DNA of 64,000 bases from Niallia sp. FSL W8-0635 (GTDB taxonomy: Bacteria; Bacillota; Bacilli; Bacillales; Cytobacillaceae), in assembly GCF_038007965.1 (NCBI RefSeq), contig NZ_JBBOYD010000001.1:908501-972500 (forward strand), written 5' to 3'. Both the position numbers and the translations under genes were made by a program. Shown here one piece after another: positions 38,729-47,410 of the stretch. How positions within the stretch are numbered: the first letter of the stretch is position 1; every line of letters starts with the position of its first letter. The notes under the pieces are model-generated. The model was not told the DNA's origin, ran no database searches, and worked only from the letters and a program-made list of their open reading frames with translations.

Positions 38729-38811
38729 TTTACAAACAATAAATAGTAGTATAATATAACCCCTATAAAGGAAAACATGTTATAAAAGATAACATCTATA
38801 TGGGGTTTTTT
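38729..38811 (+). promoter_or_regulatory. promoter followed at once by a nested hairpin with T-run (possible attenuator or short RNA)
   Basis: TTTACA (38729-38734) and TATAAT (38750-38755; 15-bp spacer) predict a start near 38762. There AACCCCTATA (38758-38767) can pair with TATATGGGGTT (38797-38807, one bulge), enclosing ATGTTAT (38777-38783) paired with ATAACAT (38789-38795), then six T residues (38806-38811). Transcripts would stop after about 50 nt unless read-through is allowed. The aminotransferase begins 140 bp further on. Confidence 0.55.
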
Positions 38812-38950
38812 ACAGGTGAATATGTATCCTTCTCCTCCTCGTGTAATTCCTCTAGCCATCATCCCCGCAGATAACCCATTTTTTTAATGGCCCCTTTCAT
38901 GAAAAATTCGCTTGAAAGTAAAATTTATAAAACGTTTGGAGGAGCTTATA

Positions 38951-40138
38951 GTGTCAATAGAAATTTCGAATCGTTTAACCAATATTCCTTTTTCTAGTAT
39001 TAGAGAAATCTTTGATGAAGCAAATGCGATGCAAAAAAGTGGGATAAATATTACACATATGGAAATAGGAAGACCAGATTTTGATACACCTATACATATT
39101 AAAGAAGCTGCAAATGCAGCATTGCAAGAGGGCTTTGTTCATTATACTGCAAATAACGGTATTCAAGAATTAAGGGAAGCAATTGCAGTTAAGTTAAAAA
39201 GGGAAAACAATATTAATGTTGACCCGAATAAAGAAATAGTTGTTTCAGTTGGTTGTAAAGAAGCGATCGTCAGCATGATTTTTGCCTTTATTAACCCTGG
39301 TGATGAAGTATTAATTCCTGATCCTGCATGGCTTGAATATCAATATATTGTCGAGCTTGCTGGCGGGGTAGTCGTGTCAATTCCGCTTCGTGAAGACGAG
39401 GACTTCATTCTTCATCCAGATGATGTACGAGCTGGACTTACAAGTAAAACAAAAATGATTCTTTTAAATTCTCCTCATAATCCAACAGGAGCAGTATTGC
39501 CAGAGTCTTATTTAAAAGAATTGGCTGACATTGCGATTAATCATAATTTATTAGTCCTATCCGATGAAATCTATGAAAAACTAATTTATGAAGATGCAAA
39601 ACATATAAGCATTGCTACATTGCCAGGTATGTTTGAACGGACAATTACGATAAATGGTTTTTCAAAGGCATATGCAATGGATGGATGGAGATTAGGATAT
39701 GCAGCTGGTCCTGAAAAATTAATGCAACCTATTATGAAAGTGCATCAATATAATACTTCTAGCGCTACTTCCTTTGCGCAATATGGAGCGGTGGCTGCGT
39801 ATATGGGGACCCAGGAGCCTGTTTTTGAAATGGTTCAAGAGTTTGATAAACGACGTCAATTATTAGTTAAAAGATTAAAGGAGATAGAGCATGTTAGTTG
39901 TGTTGTTCCTAAAGGTGCCTTTTACGTATTTCCTTCTTTCAAGGAAATTGGAATGACCTCAAAAGAATTGGCAACATTTCTTTTAAGAGAAGCCCAGATT
40001 GCTTGCGTTCCTGGATCGGCATTCGGAAACTATGGAGAGGGTTATATCCGCATGGCGTATTCAACAGAGTATAAGCAAATCGACGAAGCAATGGATCGAT
40101 TAGCAGAGGCTCTGAAAAAGGTAAAAGTAAAAGGCTAG
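38951..40138 (+). CDS. pyridoxal-phosphate aminotransferase, class I
   Basis: The start is GTG 38951 because TTGGAGGAG lies 6-7 bp before it; the upstream codons have no site. The 395-residue protein has the class I fold signature: VGCKEAIVSMIFAF, LLNSPHNPTGAVL, LSDEIYEKLIYE, and the PLP-binding Lys in TINGFSKAYAMDGWRLGY. It transfers amino groups between an amino acid and a 2-oxoacid; substrate unknown. The next gene, 98 bp on, encodes a 2-hydroxyacid dehydrogenase, so the pair may interconvert an amino acid, a keto acid and a hydroxy acid. Confidence 0.9.
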   Translation: MSIEISNRLTNIPFSSIREIFDEANAMQKSGINITHMEIGRPDFDTPIHIKEAANAALQEGFVHYTANNGIQELREAIAVKLKRENNINVDPNKEIVVSVGCKEAIVSMIFAFINPGDEVLIPDPAWLEYQYIVELAGGVVVSIPLREDEDFILHPDDVRAGLTSKTKMILLNSPHNPTGAVLPESYLKELADIAINHNLLVLSDEIYEKLIYEDAKHISIATLPGMFERTITINGFSKAYAMDGWRLGYAAGPEKLMQPIMKVHQYNTSSATSFAQYGAVAAYMGTQEPVFEMVQEFDKRRQLLVKRLKEIEHVSCVVPKGAFYVFPSFKEIGMTSKELATFLLREAQIACVPGSAFGNYGEGYIRMAYSTEYKQIDEAMDRLAEALKKVKVKG

Positions 40139-40236
40139 TTTTCAAAAGAGAATGAGATTTGGATGGAAGAAATTACAGTCTAATAGATTAATAACAGCTA
40201 CTACGAGATACTACTATGTGTTTGGAGGTTAAATAC

Positions 40237-41196
40237 TTGAAGCTTTTAATCATGTTAAGAGATGCTTTCTATGAAGCAAATCCCCAATTTATAGAAGATG
40301 CAAGGCAGCTAGGTGAAGTGAAAATATTATATACCGATCATGGAATTGGGAAAGAGGAATTGAAAAAGGAAGTGGAAGATGTAGATATTATTATTGTTGC
40401 AGTAGTGAAAATTGATAGCGAAGTAATAGAAGCAGCACCTAATTTAAAATACATTATTAAATATGGAGCAGGTTATGACAATATTGATGTTGATTATGCC
40501 TATGAAAAAGGAATTCTAGTAACAAATGCGCCTGGTGTAAATGCCCAATCAGCAGCTGATCTTGCGTTCGGTTTGATGTTATCAGCAGCAAGAAATATTC
40601 CTAAAAAAGATAGAGAAATAAAATCTGGACATTGGGAATTGTCGATGGGAAATGAAATTTATCAGAAGAAGCTTGGAATCATAGGATTTGGCACCATTGC
40701 TAAGGCAATCGCAAAACGTGCAATCGGATTTGATATGGAAACAATTGTTTACACTAACTATCCTGATCAAGCTACAGCAGAAACATTACATATTAGATTT
40801 GTGGATAAAGAAGAACTGTTTAAGACGGCTGACTATCTTATTATTGCTACTTCTTTAAACGAAAAAAATAGGCACTTCATTAATAGTGAAACCTTAAGTT
40901 TAATGAAAGAAACAGCTTACATCATCAATATATCCCGTGGTCCATTAGTGAACGAAATAGATTTAGTCAAAGCCTTAGAGGAGAAAAAAATTAAAGGTGC
41001 AGCATTAGATGTATTTGAGGTAGAGCCGCCAATTAATGATTTACCGGGAAGGAAGGAGATTGTTGCGACACCGCATATTGGAGGCGCAACCTTTGAATCG
41101 ATAAAGAGAGTAGGTGACTTATCTATTTCTAATATAAAGAAATTTGTTAATAAAGAAGAACTTGATTATGTTGTGGTTCCGAAGCTAAGAACGTAA
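40237..41196 (+). CDS. D-2-hydroxyacid dehydrogenase (phosphoglycerate dehydrogenase-like), paralogue 1
   Basis: TTG 40237 is chosen, 8 bp behind TTTGGAGG; ATG 40216 precedes that ribosome site. The 319-residue enzyme has the NAD loop GIIGFGTIAKAIAKRA, catalytic Arg in NISRGPLVNE, Glu in ALDVFEVEPP and His in ATPHIGGA. It lacks the C-terminal ACT domain of true SerA. Probably reduces a 2-oxoacid to the D-hydroxyacid (or reverse) with NAD. It is similar in plan to the gene at 50516. Confidence 0.88.
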   Translation: MKLLIMLRDAFYEANPQFIEDARQLGEVKILYTDHGIGKEELKKEVEDVDIIIVAVVKIDSEVIEAAPNLKYIIKYGAGYDNIDVDYAYEKGILVTNAPGVNAQSAADLAFGLMLSAARNIPKKDREIKSGHWELSMGNEIYQKKLGIIGFGTIAKAIAKRAIGFDMETIVYTNYPDQATAETLHIRFVDKEELFKTADYLIIATSLNEKNRHFINSETLSLMKETAYIINISRGPLVNEIDLVKALEEKKIKGAALDVFEVEPPINDLPGRKEIVATPHIGGATFESIKRVGDLSISNIKKFVNKEELDYVVVPKLRT

Positions 41197-41218
41197 TTCT
41201 TTGTTATGGAATAATTAC

Positions 41219-41249
41219 TAGCTCTCCGTCTTAATGAGGGAGGGCTTTT
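41219..41249 (+). terminator. terminator after the hydroxyacid dehydrogenase
   Basis: AGCTCTCC and GGAGGGCT (G-U pair tolerated) form a stem around GTCTTAATGA, followed by TTTT. Confidence 0.65.
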
Positions 41250-41330
41250 AAGTTAATTAGGCTCAGAACATATAAAAGTGAGTGTTGTGCGTCGCTTCAT
41301 TCGTTAAAAATAACGAAAGAGGGAAAAAAA

Positions 41331-41361
41331 GAAAAAATGATACCTTTTTATGAAAACGCTT
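41331..41361 (+). promoter_or_regulatory. 31-bp shared element, copy A, upstream of the sugar-binding lipoprotein
   Basis: The element (GAAAAAATGATACC, then TTTTTATGAAAACGCTT) is identical at 30 of 31 positions to 45413-45443 in front of the ABC permease genes. It contains a cre-like TGAAAACGCTTTAT (12 of 14 to consensus). Such near-perfect conservation at two promoters of one transport system suggests a specific activator site, most likely for the AraC-type response regulator encoded at 44590-45339. Confidence 0.7.
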
Positions 41362-41459
41362 TATTATTCGATACAAATTATCAAACGAGATACCTTTCAT
41401 GCGACTATCCATTTGATTTACAATACAAGTACACGAACAGAATAGGGGGAGGATGCAAT

Positions 41460-42764
41460 ATGAAAGGCTCAAAGAGGAAGTTTTTTGCAGGCTTTTTAAC
41501 GTTGATGATGATTTTGTTAGCGCTTTCTGGATGTGGTAGTAATGCAGCTGATAAGAGTGATTCTGGTAAAGTCCAACTACGGTTTGCGTGGTGGGGTGGC
41601 GAGGACCGTCATGATGCAACATTAAAGGCAATAAAAAGATATATGGAATTGAATCCAAATGTAGAAATCAAAGGGGAATATGGTGGTTTTGATGGCTATA
41701 ATCAGAAGCTTAGCACGCAAATAGCTGGAGGAACAGCACCAGATATTATGCAGATGGATTACTATTATATGGCAGAGTACGCAATGAAGGGGGATGCTTT
41801 TGTCAATCTAGATGACTATGAAGAGCTGTTATCCTTATCTGAATTTAGTGATGAATTTCTGCAGGATTTTAGTGTGGTTGATGGGAAGCTGACTGGTCTT
41901 CCAACTGGTGTTAATGCAGTTATGTTATTCGCTGATAAAAATCTACTCTCCCAAAATAATATTGATTTAACTGGAAAGTATGATTGGGATAAACTGATTG
42001 AAGAGGGAGAAAAGGTGAATAAGAATAATCCTGATCAATATTTCTTTAATATGGGTCCAAGTGAGATGGCAGATCTAGTATCCACTTATATGAAACAAAA
42101 AACAGGCAATAATTTAATTAATGATGACTATACCTTAGGGTTCGAGAAGGCCGATTTAGTAGATGGCTTTACCTATGTGCAAGAATTATGGGACAAAAAA
42201 GTGGCTCCAAAGGTGAGCGATTACTCAACAATTGTTCATAAAATTCAAGAGGCGCCAAAATGGATTAATGGCAATCTTGCAGCAGTTATGATGAGTGCTT
42301 CTGCTATTGAAACGTTTAAAACTAGTAAAAATGATTTAACAGCATTATTATTACCAATAAGTGATGATGCAGTAGATACTGCGATTCGAACACAGCCTTC
42401 TCAGGTTTTTTCTGTCAGCAAGAAATCAAAAAATCCTGAGGAAGCAGTCAAATTTATGAATTGGTTTTTAACAGATGAGGAAGCTATTGAGATTCTTGGA
42501 TCTGTACGTGGTGCTCAACCAACGGAAAAAGGCAGAAACCTTCTGGCTGAAAGTGACCAGTTGGATCCTTTAATTGCAGAAGGTGTGGATTTAGGATTGG
42601 AGTATAGTGGAAAACCAGTGAATTCTATTTCCATAAATACCGAAATTGATAATGAATTTACAGATACCATTGAACAATTGGGGTATGGTAAATTATCAGC
42701 TGAAGAAGCAGCCGATCATTTAATTGCCCAGATTAATAAGGTGATAGAAGATGTGAAGCCATAA
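41460..42764 (+). CDS. extracellular solute-binding protein of a sugar ABC transporter (lipoprotein)
   Basis: I start at ATG 41460, right behind GGGGGAGG, not at the ATG 41337 that lies within the promoter element. The 434-residue product has a lipoprotein signal ending LLALSGC (Cys25) and family-1 binding-protein features (WWGGEDRHDATLKAIKRYME; AGGTAPDIMQMDYYYMAEY). It would capture an oligosaccharide for the permeases at 45595-47376, which lie 2.8 kb away across the oppositely oriented two-component genes but share the 31-bp promoter element. Confidence 0.92.
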   Translation: MKGSKRKFFAGFLTLMMILLALSGCGSNAADKSDSGKVQLRFAWWGGEDRHDATLKAIKRYMELNPNVEIKGEYGGFDGYNQKLSTQIAGGTAPDIMQMDYYYMAEYAMKGDAFVNLDDYEELLSLSEFSDEFLQDFSVVDGKLTGLPTGVNAVMLFADKNLLSQNNIDLTGKYDWDKLIEEGEKVNKNNPDQYFFNMGPSEMADLVSTYMKQKTGNNLINDDYTLGFEKADLVDGFTYVQELWDKKVAPKVSDYSTIVHKIQEAPKWINGNLAAVMMSASAIETFKTSKNDLTALLLPISDDAVDTAIRTQPSQVFSVSKKSKNPEEAVKFMNWFLTDEEAIEILGSVRGAQPTEKGRNLLAESDQLDPLIAEGVDLGLEYSGKPVNSISINTEIDNEFTDTIEQLGYGKLSAEEAADHLIAQINKVIEDVKP

Positions 42765-42773
42765 TAATAGGAG

Positions 42774-42817
42774 AAAGAAAACGGGAAGCAATGAATGGTC
42801 TGCTTCCCGTTTTCTTT
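42774..42817. terminator. bidirectional terminator between the binding protein and the sensor kinase
   Basis: AAAGAAAACGGGAAGCA (42774-42790) and its exact complement TGCTTCCCGTTTTCTTT (42801-42817) form a perfect 17-bp stem with a 10-nt loop between convergent genes. Confidence 0.92.
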
Positions 42818-42826
42818 GACTTGATT

Positions 42827-44593
42827 CTAGTCAAAGGGATAATAGATGATTACAGCGGTCCCACACCCAGGCTTACTTAATAGGCGAAAGGTGCTTTTAT
42901 AATTATAAGTGAGCTGTAGTCGTTTAACCGTATTACTTAAGCCGATATGCTCAGTGGAAAAGTCATTGTGAGAAAAACTTTCATATAGTTCTTTTATTCT
43001 TTCTTTTGGAATTCCTTTGCCGTTATCAATAATAGAGACTTCAATCCCATCCTGCCTCTGTCTAATTTTAATCTTCATTTTAATAGAGTCAGACTCATTC
43101 TCTTTATTTAATCCATGTGAAATACTATTTTCAATAAAAGGCTGAAAAAGGAGCTTTAAAATGTTTTCATGTAATATCGTTTCATCATAATCCCAGTAAA
43201 CCGAAAGCTGATCCTTAAAACGAATTTGAAGTATTTTAATATAATTTTCCGTATTACGAATTTCTTCTTCTATCGTAACAGTTCTTCCACCAATTCTTAA
43301 TGAGAAGTTTAATAGATCGGATAAATATTCGAGCATGCGAACTGCCTCATTTGGTTTACCAGTTAAAGCGAGTATTTTCCAATATATAGTGGTTAGTGTA
43401 TTTGTTAAAAAATGTGGATTCATTTGACTTTGTAATGCTAGGATTTCTGCAGATTGTAATTGGTATTTCTTTTCTGTTAATTCCATTTTCAGCTGATTTT
43501 GTTCCACATAGGATTTGATGATATTTTCCACTATATATTGATATTCCGCATCTTTAAATTGATTTGGATTAGGCAAGAGCTGTTGGCCAGTTTTGGCAGA
43601 TTGAATAATCGAAATGACATTACGAAGATGGCTGATATTCTTATGGGAAAAATAAATGACAATTAAAATACCTAGAATGAAAGAGATAATACTTAAAGAA
43701 ATAGTTATACGCTTTAACATAATTGGTACTTCATACAAAATGTTTGTTTGTACAATGGAGACATATTTCCAACCACTTGTACTAGAATGATGTTTTGTAA
43801 TCAAATAAGATTCCCCATTTATTTTGAGTGGGAAGGAATCTTCTTTTTTATTACCAATCTGGTTAAGGTCTATACTTTTAATGGAAGGACTATTTTTGTT
43901 GCCAAAGAGAAACTGATTATTTTCATCAAGGACAAAAATGGTTTGGTTTTGATAGGTTTTTAAGTTATTTAAAATGGTGTTGAAATAACTTTTTTTCATA
44001 TTTAAGACAATGATTCCTTGGGCCTTTGTTGAATTAGACCAATAGATATTCCGATAAAGGCTAATAACGTCACGTGGCGTATGAAAGTTATAGTTTTTGA
44101 TTGTTCGATTTTGGACCCAAACATTACTGTTCGTATCTTTTTTATTGAATTGATGAAACCATTCTTGATCATAGAAATGATCTAAGGTTACTAATCCATC
44201 GCTCGAAGTAAGGACTCGTTTGTATTGGTTATCATAATACACATAAATAGAATAAATATAGGGGCGAGCGATGGCTTGTGTAGTTAGTGTGCTTAAGCTG
44301 AAATTTAGTGCTCGTGTTTGCTCGTAATTTAGTGTTTCTGCCCGTAGGAAGTCTTTGAAGTTCATTATATTCTCGGAATTAGCGCTATTATCTAAGTATA
44401 AAGAATTTAGTTCATTAAAGATTAAGTCGATATGCTGCTCCATTTGGTTTAATAGATTGTTATTATTCATCGTGATAGATTGTTTAAATTGATGCTCGAC
44501 AATGGTATAGGATAGCGCTCCAAGGAGAGTTAATGGAATTAACATGGGACATAGGAAAAATAGGATGTTTTTGACGAAATATTTCTGACTCAT
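42827..44593 (-). CDS. YesM-type sensor histidine kinase
   Basis: A 588-residue protein. A first membrane helix (about 9-32), an extracytoplasmic sensing domain (about 33-285), a second helix (SIISFILGILIVIYF, about 295-313), a linker, then the His_kinase motif SQMNPHFLTNTLTTIYW and an ATPase domain with NSISHGL and DNGKGIP. In this subfamily the kinase usually senses a sugar, often through the binding protein. It overlaps its response regulator by 4 bp and is transcribed from the divergent promoter region. Confidence 0.93.
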   Translation of the reverse strand: MSQKYFVKNILFFLCPMLIPLTLLGALSYTIVEHQFKQSITMNNNNLLNQMEQHIDLIFNELNSLYLDNSANSENIMNFKDFLRAETLNYEQTRALNFSLSTLTTQAIARPYIYSIYVYYDNQYKRVLTSSDGLVTLDHFYDQEWFHQFNKKDTNSNVWVQNRTIKNYNFHTPRDVISLYRNIYWSNSTKAQGIIVLNMKKSYFNTILNNLKTYQNQTIFVLDENNQFLFGNKNSPSIKSIDLNQIGNKKEDSFPLKINGESYLITKHHSSTSGWKYVSIVQTNILYEVPIMLKRITISLSIISFILGILIVIYFSHKNISHLRNVISIIQSAKTGQQLLPNPNQFKDAEYQYIVENIIKSYVEQNQLKMELTEKKYQLQSAEILALQSQMNPHFLTNTLTTIYWKILALTGKPNEAVRMLEYLSDLLNFSLRIGGRTVTIEEEIRNTENYIKILQIRFKDQLSVYWDYDETILHENILKLLFQPFIENSISHGLNKENESDSIKMKIKIRQRQDGIEVSIIDNGKGIPKERIKELYESFSHNDFSTEHIGLSNTVKRLQLTYNYKSTFRLLSKPGCGTAVIIYYPFD

Positions 44594-45339
44594 AATCCAT
44601 CCCGATTAGGCTTTTTCCTATACTCTCTTGGACTTTTTCCGAAAAATTTAATGAACATCCTAGTGAAATTTTTTGGATTGCTATAGCCAACCAATGTGCT
44701 GACATCATAGATTTTATATTGACTATCTAAGATAAAGGCTGCTGCTTTTTGCATTCGAACAGTATGTACATACGTTGAAAAATTTTCTCCCGTTTTGTTT
44801 TTAAAATAGGTACTAACATAATTAGCGCTCATATGAACAAGGGTGGCTGCATCTTCAAGCGTTGCGTTACTATAATGTTCATTTACATAATTTTTTATTG
44901 TTTCAATGATGTTATCACTATAGGTCATTTTTTCTGGTTTATTATCTGTTGTGTTTGTTGGAAGAGGATCTAATTCTTTTTTTAAATTTGAAAGAACACT
45001 GTATAGTTCATCGTATTTACTCGGTTTGAGGACATAATCATAAACTCCGTATTTGATCGCTTTTCTTGCATACTCAAAGTCTCGATAGCCGCTTAATAAA
45101 ATGATTTTGATCGGCAATCCCCGCTTAACCACTTCTTCTGCCAGCTCTAATCCATCCATGACGGGCATTTGAATATCACTGAATAATACATCCACTTCAT
45201 TGTTTGTGATGAATTCTAGTGCCTTTTTTCCATTCTGGCATTCTGATACAACTTCAAATCCAAGTTCATTCCAAGGAAAGTAATGGATAAGACCATTGCG
45301 AATTTCCGGTTCATCATCGACCAATAACACTTTATACAT
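44590..45339 (-). CDS. AraC-type response regulator (YesN-like)
   Basis: A 249-residue protein, shorter than the usual 350-550 of this class. The receiver domain (1-120) has DDE at 8-10, the phosphorylated Asp55 in LFSDIQMPVMDG and Lys in LKPSKYDE. The C-terminal AraC domain carries LVHMSANYVSTYFKNKTGEN and VGYSNPKNFTRMFIKFFGKS. It is the partner of the kinase that follows, and is divergent from the permease operon it probably activates; the 31-bp element lies in the shared upstream region. Confidence 0.93.
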   Translation of the reverse strand: MYKVLLVDDEPEIRNGLIHYFPWNELGFEVVSECQNGKKALEFITNNEVDVLFSDIQMPVMDGLELAEEVVKRGLPIKIILLSGYRDFEYARKAIKYGVYDYVLKPSKYDELYSVLSNLKKELDPLPTNTTDNKPEKMTYSDNIIETIKNYVNEHYSNATLEDAATLVHMSANYVSTYFKNKTGENFSTYVHTVRMQKAAAFILDSQYKIYDVSTLVGYSNPKNFTRMFIKFFGKSPREYRKKPNRDGL

Positions 45340-45412
45340 ATAGACCTCCTCCTATGAAATGATCATTTTGGGCCAATGGATACTTAGCTCTGAAGAAAAG
45401 ATACATATAAGA

Positions 45413-45443
45413 GAAAAAATGATACTTTTTTATGAAAACGCTT
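45413..45443 (+). promoter_or_regulatory. 31-bp shared element, copy B, in the regulator/permease divergent region
   Basis: Differs from copy A (41331-41361) at one base only (C to T at position 14). It lies about 180 bp before permease 1 and about 75 bp from the start of the response regulator gene on the other strand, so it could regulate both directions. Confidence 0.7.
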
Positions 45444-45554
45444 AACTTTTGGTGGATTATAAAAATTGGAATACCTTTTTATTCTTGTATTCCTTCTATA
45501 AAATAAGAATTAATAAAATAACTACTATGAATATATTACATGAGGAGGCTGGAA

Positions 45555-45632
45555 ATGACAATCATTAGCAGTGAAATGGAAGGGAGAAATGGATATGTAT
45601 TCGAAGAAAGAAATAAGTTTACCTCAGAATGA
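45555..45632 (+). CDS. possible 25-residue leader peptide overlapping the first permease gene
   Basis: GAGGAGG lies 5-6 bp before ATG 45555, which opens a 25-codon frame (MTIISSEMEGRNGYVFEERN...) that ends inside the permease gene in another frame. The ribosome site is better than that of the permease itself, so translation may be coupled. It resembles no known protein and may only be a regulatory frame. Confidence 0.4.
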   Translation: MTIISSEMEGRNGYVFEERNKFTSE

Positions 45633-46536
45633 TATTCAATTAAATGTAAAGACAAAGAAGAAAAAGAAATACCAATATATCGGTCTTGTGTACATTCTGC
45701 CTTGGTTAATTGGTATTAGTGTATTTGAGCTTTTTCCTTTACTCTATTCGTTTTATTTATCCTTTACCGATTTCAATATTATTAGCTCCCCAAAATTTAT
45801 TGGACTATCAAACTATGTCAAGATGTTTACCGATGATCCAGATTTTTATACCTCTCTAAAAGTGACTTTCTATTATGTGCTGATTGCTGTACCATTAAAA
45901 ATTGCCTTTGCCTTGTTAGTAGCAGTTCTTCTTAATTTTAATATCAAAGGGATGGGCATCTTCCGGACAGCATATTATTTACCCTCCATTTTAGGTGGAG
46001 GGATTGCGGTAGCGATTTTATGGAGATTTATGTTCTCCGAAGATGGATTAATTAATGATGTCTTGGGATTCTTCCATTTACCAACAGAAAACTGGTTAGG
46101 TAATCCTGAAACATCTCTATTGACGATTAGCTTGTTAACGGTTTGGCAGTTTGGTTCTTCGATGGTTTTATTCTTGGCAGGCTTAAAGCAGGTTCCATCT
46201 GAATTATATGAAGCGGCTAAGGTTGATGGTGCTTCTAAAATACGGACGTTTTTTTCCGTTACATTACCAATGCTTACCCCTATTTTATTATTCAACATTA
46301 TTATGCAGACAATTAATGCCTTTCAAGAGTTTACGGCAGCCTTTGTCATTACAAATGGTGGACCATTAAAGTCTACGTATTTATATGGTGTAATGCTTTA
46401 TGAAAACGCATTCACTTATTTGAAAATGGGTTATGCCTCTGCACTTTCTTGGATTTTGTTTATCATTATTCTAATTTTCACATTAATACTATTCAAAACG
46501 TCCAAACAATGGGTGTTTTATCAAGATGAGAGGTGA
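45595..46536 (+). CDS. sugar ABC transporter permease 1 (LplB/UgpA-like)
   Basis: The start is set at ATG 45595 (9 bp behind AAGGGAG); ATG 45589 is too close to it. The 313-residue protein has six membrane helices after a basic N-terminus and the EAA loop ELYEAAKVDGASKIRTFFSV that contacts the ATPase. It pairs with permease 2. The ATP-binding subunit is not encoded here and is probably a shared MsmX-type ATPase, as is common in bacilli. Confidence 0.92.
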   Translation: MYSKKEISLPQNDIQLNVKTKKKKKYQYIGLVYILPWLIGISVFELFPLLYSFYLSFTDFNIISSPKFIGLSNYVKMFTDDPDFYTSLKVTFYYVLIAVPLKIAFALLVAVLLNFNIKGMGIFRTAYYLPSILGGGIAVAILWRFMFSEDGLINDVLGFFHLPTENWLGNPETSLLTISLLTVWQFGSSMVLFLAGLKQVPSELYEAAKVDGASKIRTFFSVTLPMLTPILLFNIIMQTINAFQEFTAAFVITNGGPLKSTYLYGVMLYENAFTYLKMGYASALSWILFIIILIFTLILFKTSKQWVFYQDER

Positions 46537-46542
46537 GTAAAC

Positions 46543-47376
46543 GTGACGAAAAGAAATAACATCCTTTTATACGTATTTTTAATTATTTTTGGCCTAGTGC
46601 TGATTTATCCCTTTTTATTTATGATCTCCGCAACATTTAAAACGAATGAGGAAATTTTCACAGGAATTGGGTTGATTCCTGATCAGTTTTCCTTGGAGGC
46701 TTTTCGGAACGGATGGAAGGGAATTGGGGATACTACTTACGGAATGTTTTTAATGAATTCTATTAAACTAGTTGTTCCTACCGTTCTATTTACCATTGTA
46801 TCAAGTGTCATTGTGGCTTACGGATTTGCGAGATTTGAATTTCCGTTTAAAAAAATACTGTTTGGGATTATGGTAGCAACGCTTATGCTTCCACAAGCAG
46901 TTGTTATTGTACCGAGGTATTTATTGTTTCATAAGCTTGGATGGCTAGATACGTATTTGCCATTTTATGTGCCAGCACTATTGGCTACCTTCCCATTCTT
47001 TACATTTATGCTCATACAGTTTATTCGCGGTTTGCCAAAGGAACTAGATGAATCGGCTATTTTAGATGGATGTAATTCCTTTATGATTTTAACGAAAATC
47101 CATCTTCCGTTATTAAAACCAGCTTTAATCTCAGTGGGGATTTTCCAATTCATGTGGACATGGAATGATTTCTTTAATTCCCTTATTTATATCAATAGTG
47201 TGGATAAATATCCTGTTTCACTTGGCTTGCGAATGTTTTTAGACGCAGAGGGGGCTGTTTCTTGGAATGAAATTATGGCGATGTCAGTAGTGACAATTTT
47301 TCCTTGTGTGCTTGTTTTCTTTATCTGTCAAAAGTATTTTGTTTCAGGTATTAGTACAAGTGGGCTAAAGGGCTAA
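46543..47376 (+). CDS. sugar ABC transporter permease 2 (LplC/UgpE-like)
   Basis: GTG start 6 bp after the stop of permease 1, with GAGAGGTGAG as ribosome site. The 277-residue product has six membrane helices and the EAA loop LDESAILDGCNSFMILTKIH. Together with the lipoprotein at 41460 it forms the importer. The GH4 gene follows after 34 bp, so import and intracellular hydrolysis are co-expressed. Confidence 0.93.
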   Translation: MTKRNNILLYVFLIIFGLVLIYPFLFMISATFKTNEEIFTGIGLIPDQFSLEAFRNGWKGIGDTTYGMFLMNSIKLVVPTVLFTIVSSVIVAYGFARFEFPFKKILFGIMVATLMLPQAVVIVPRYLLFHKLGWLDTYLPFYVPALLATFPFFTFMLIQFIRGLPKELDESAILDGCNSFMILTKIHLPLLKPALISVGIFQFMWTWNDFFNSLIYINSVDKYPVSLGLRMFLDAEGAVSWNEIMAMSVVTIFPCVLVFFICQKYFVSGISTSGLKG

Positions 47377-47410
47377 TCAAAATTTTGTATAAAAGGGAGA
47401 GCGTAAAAAT

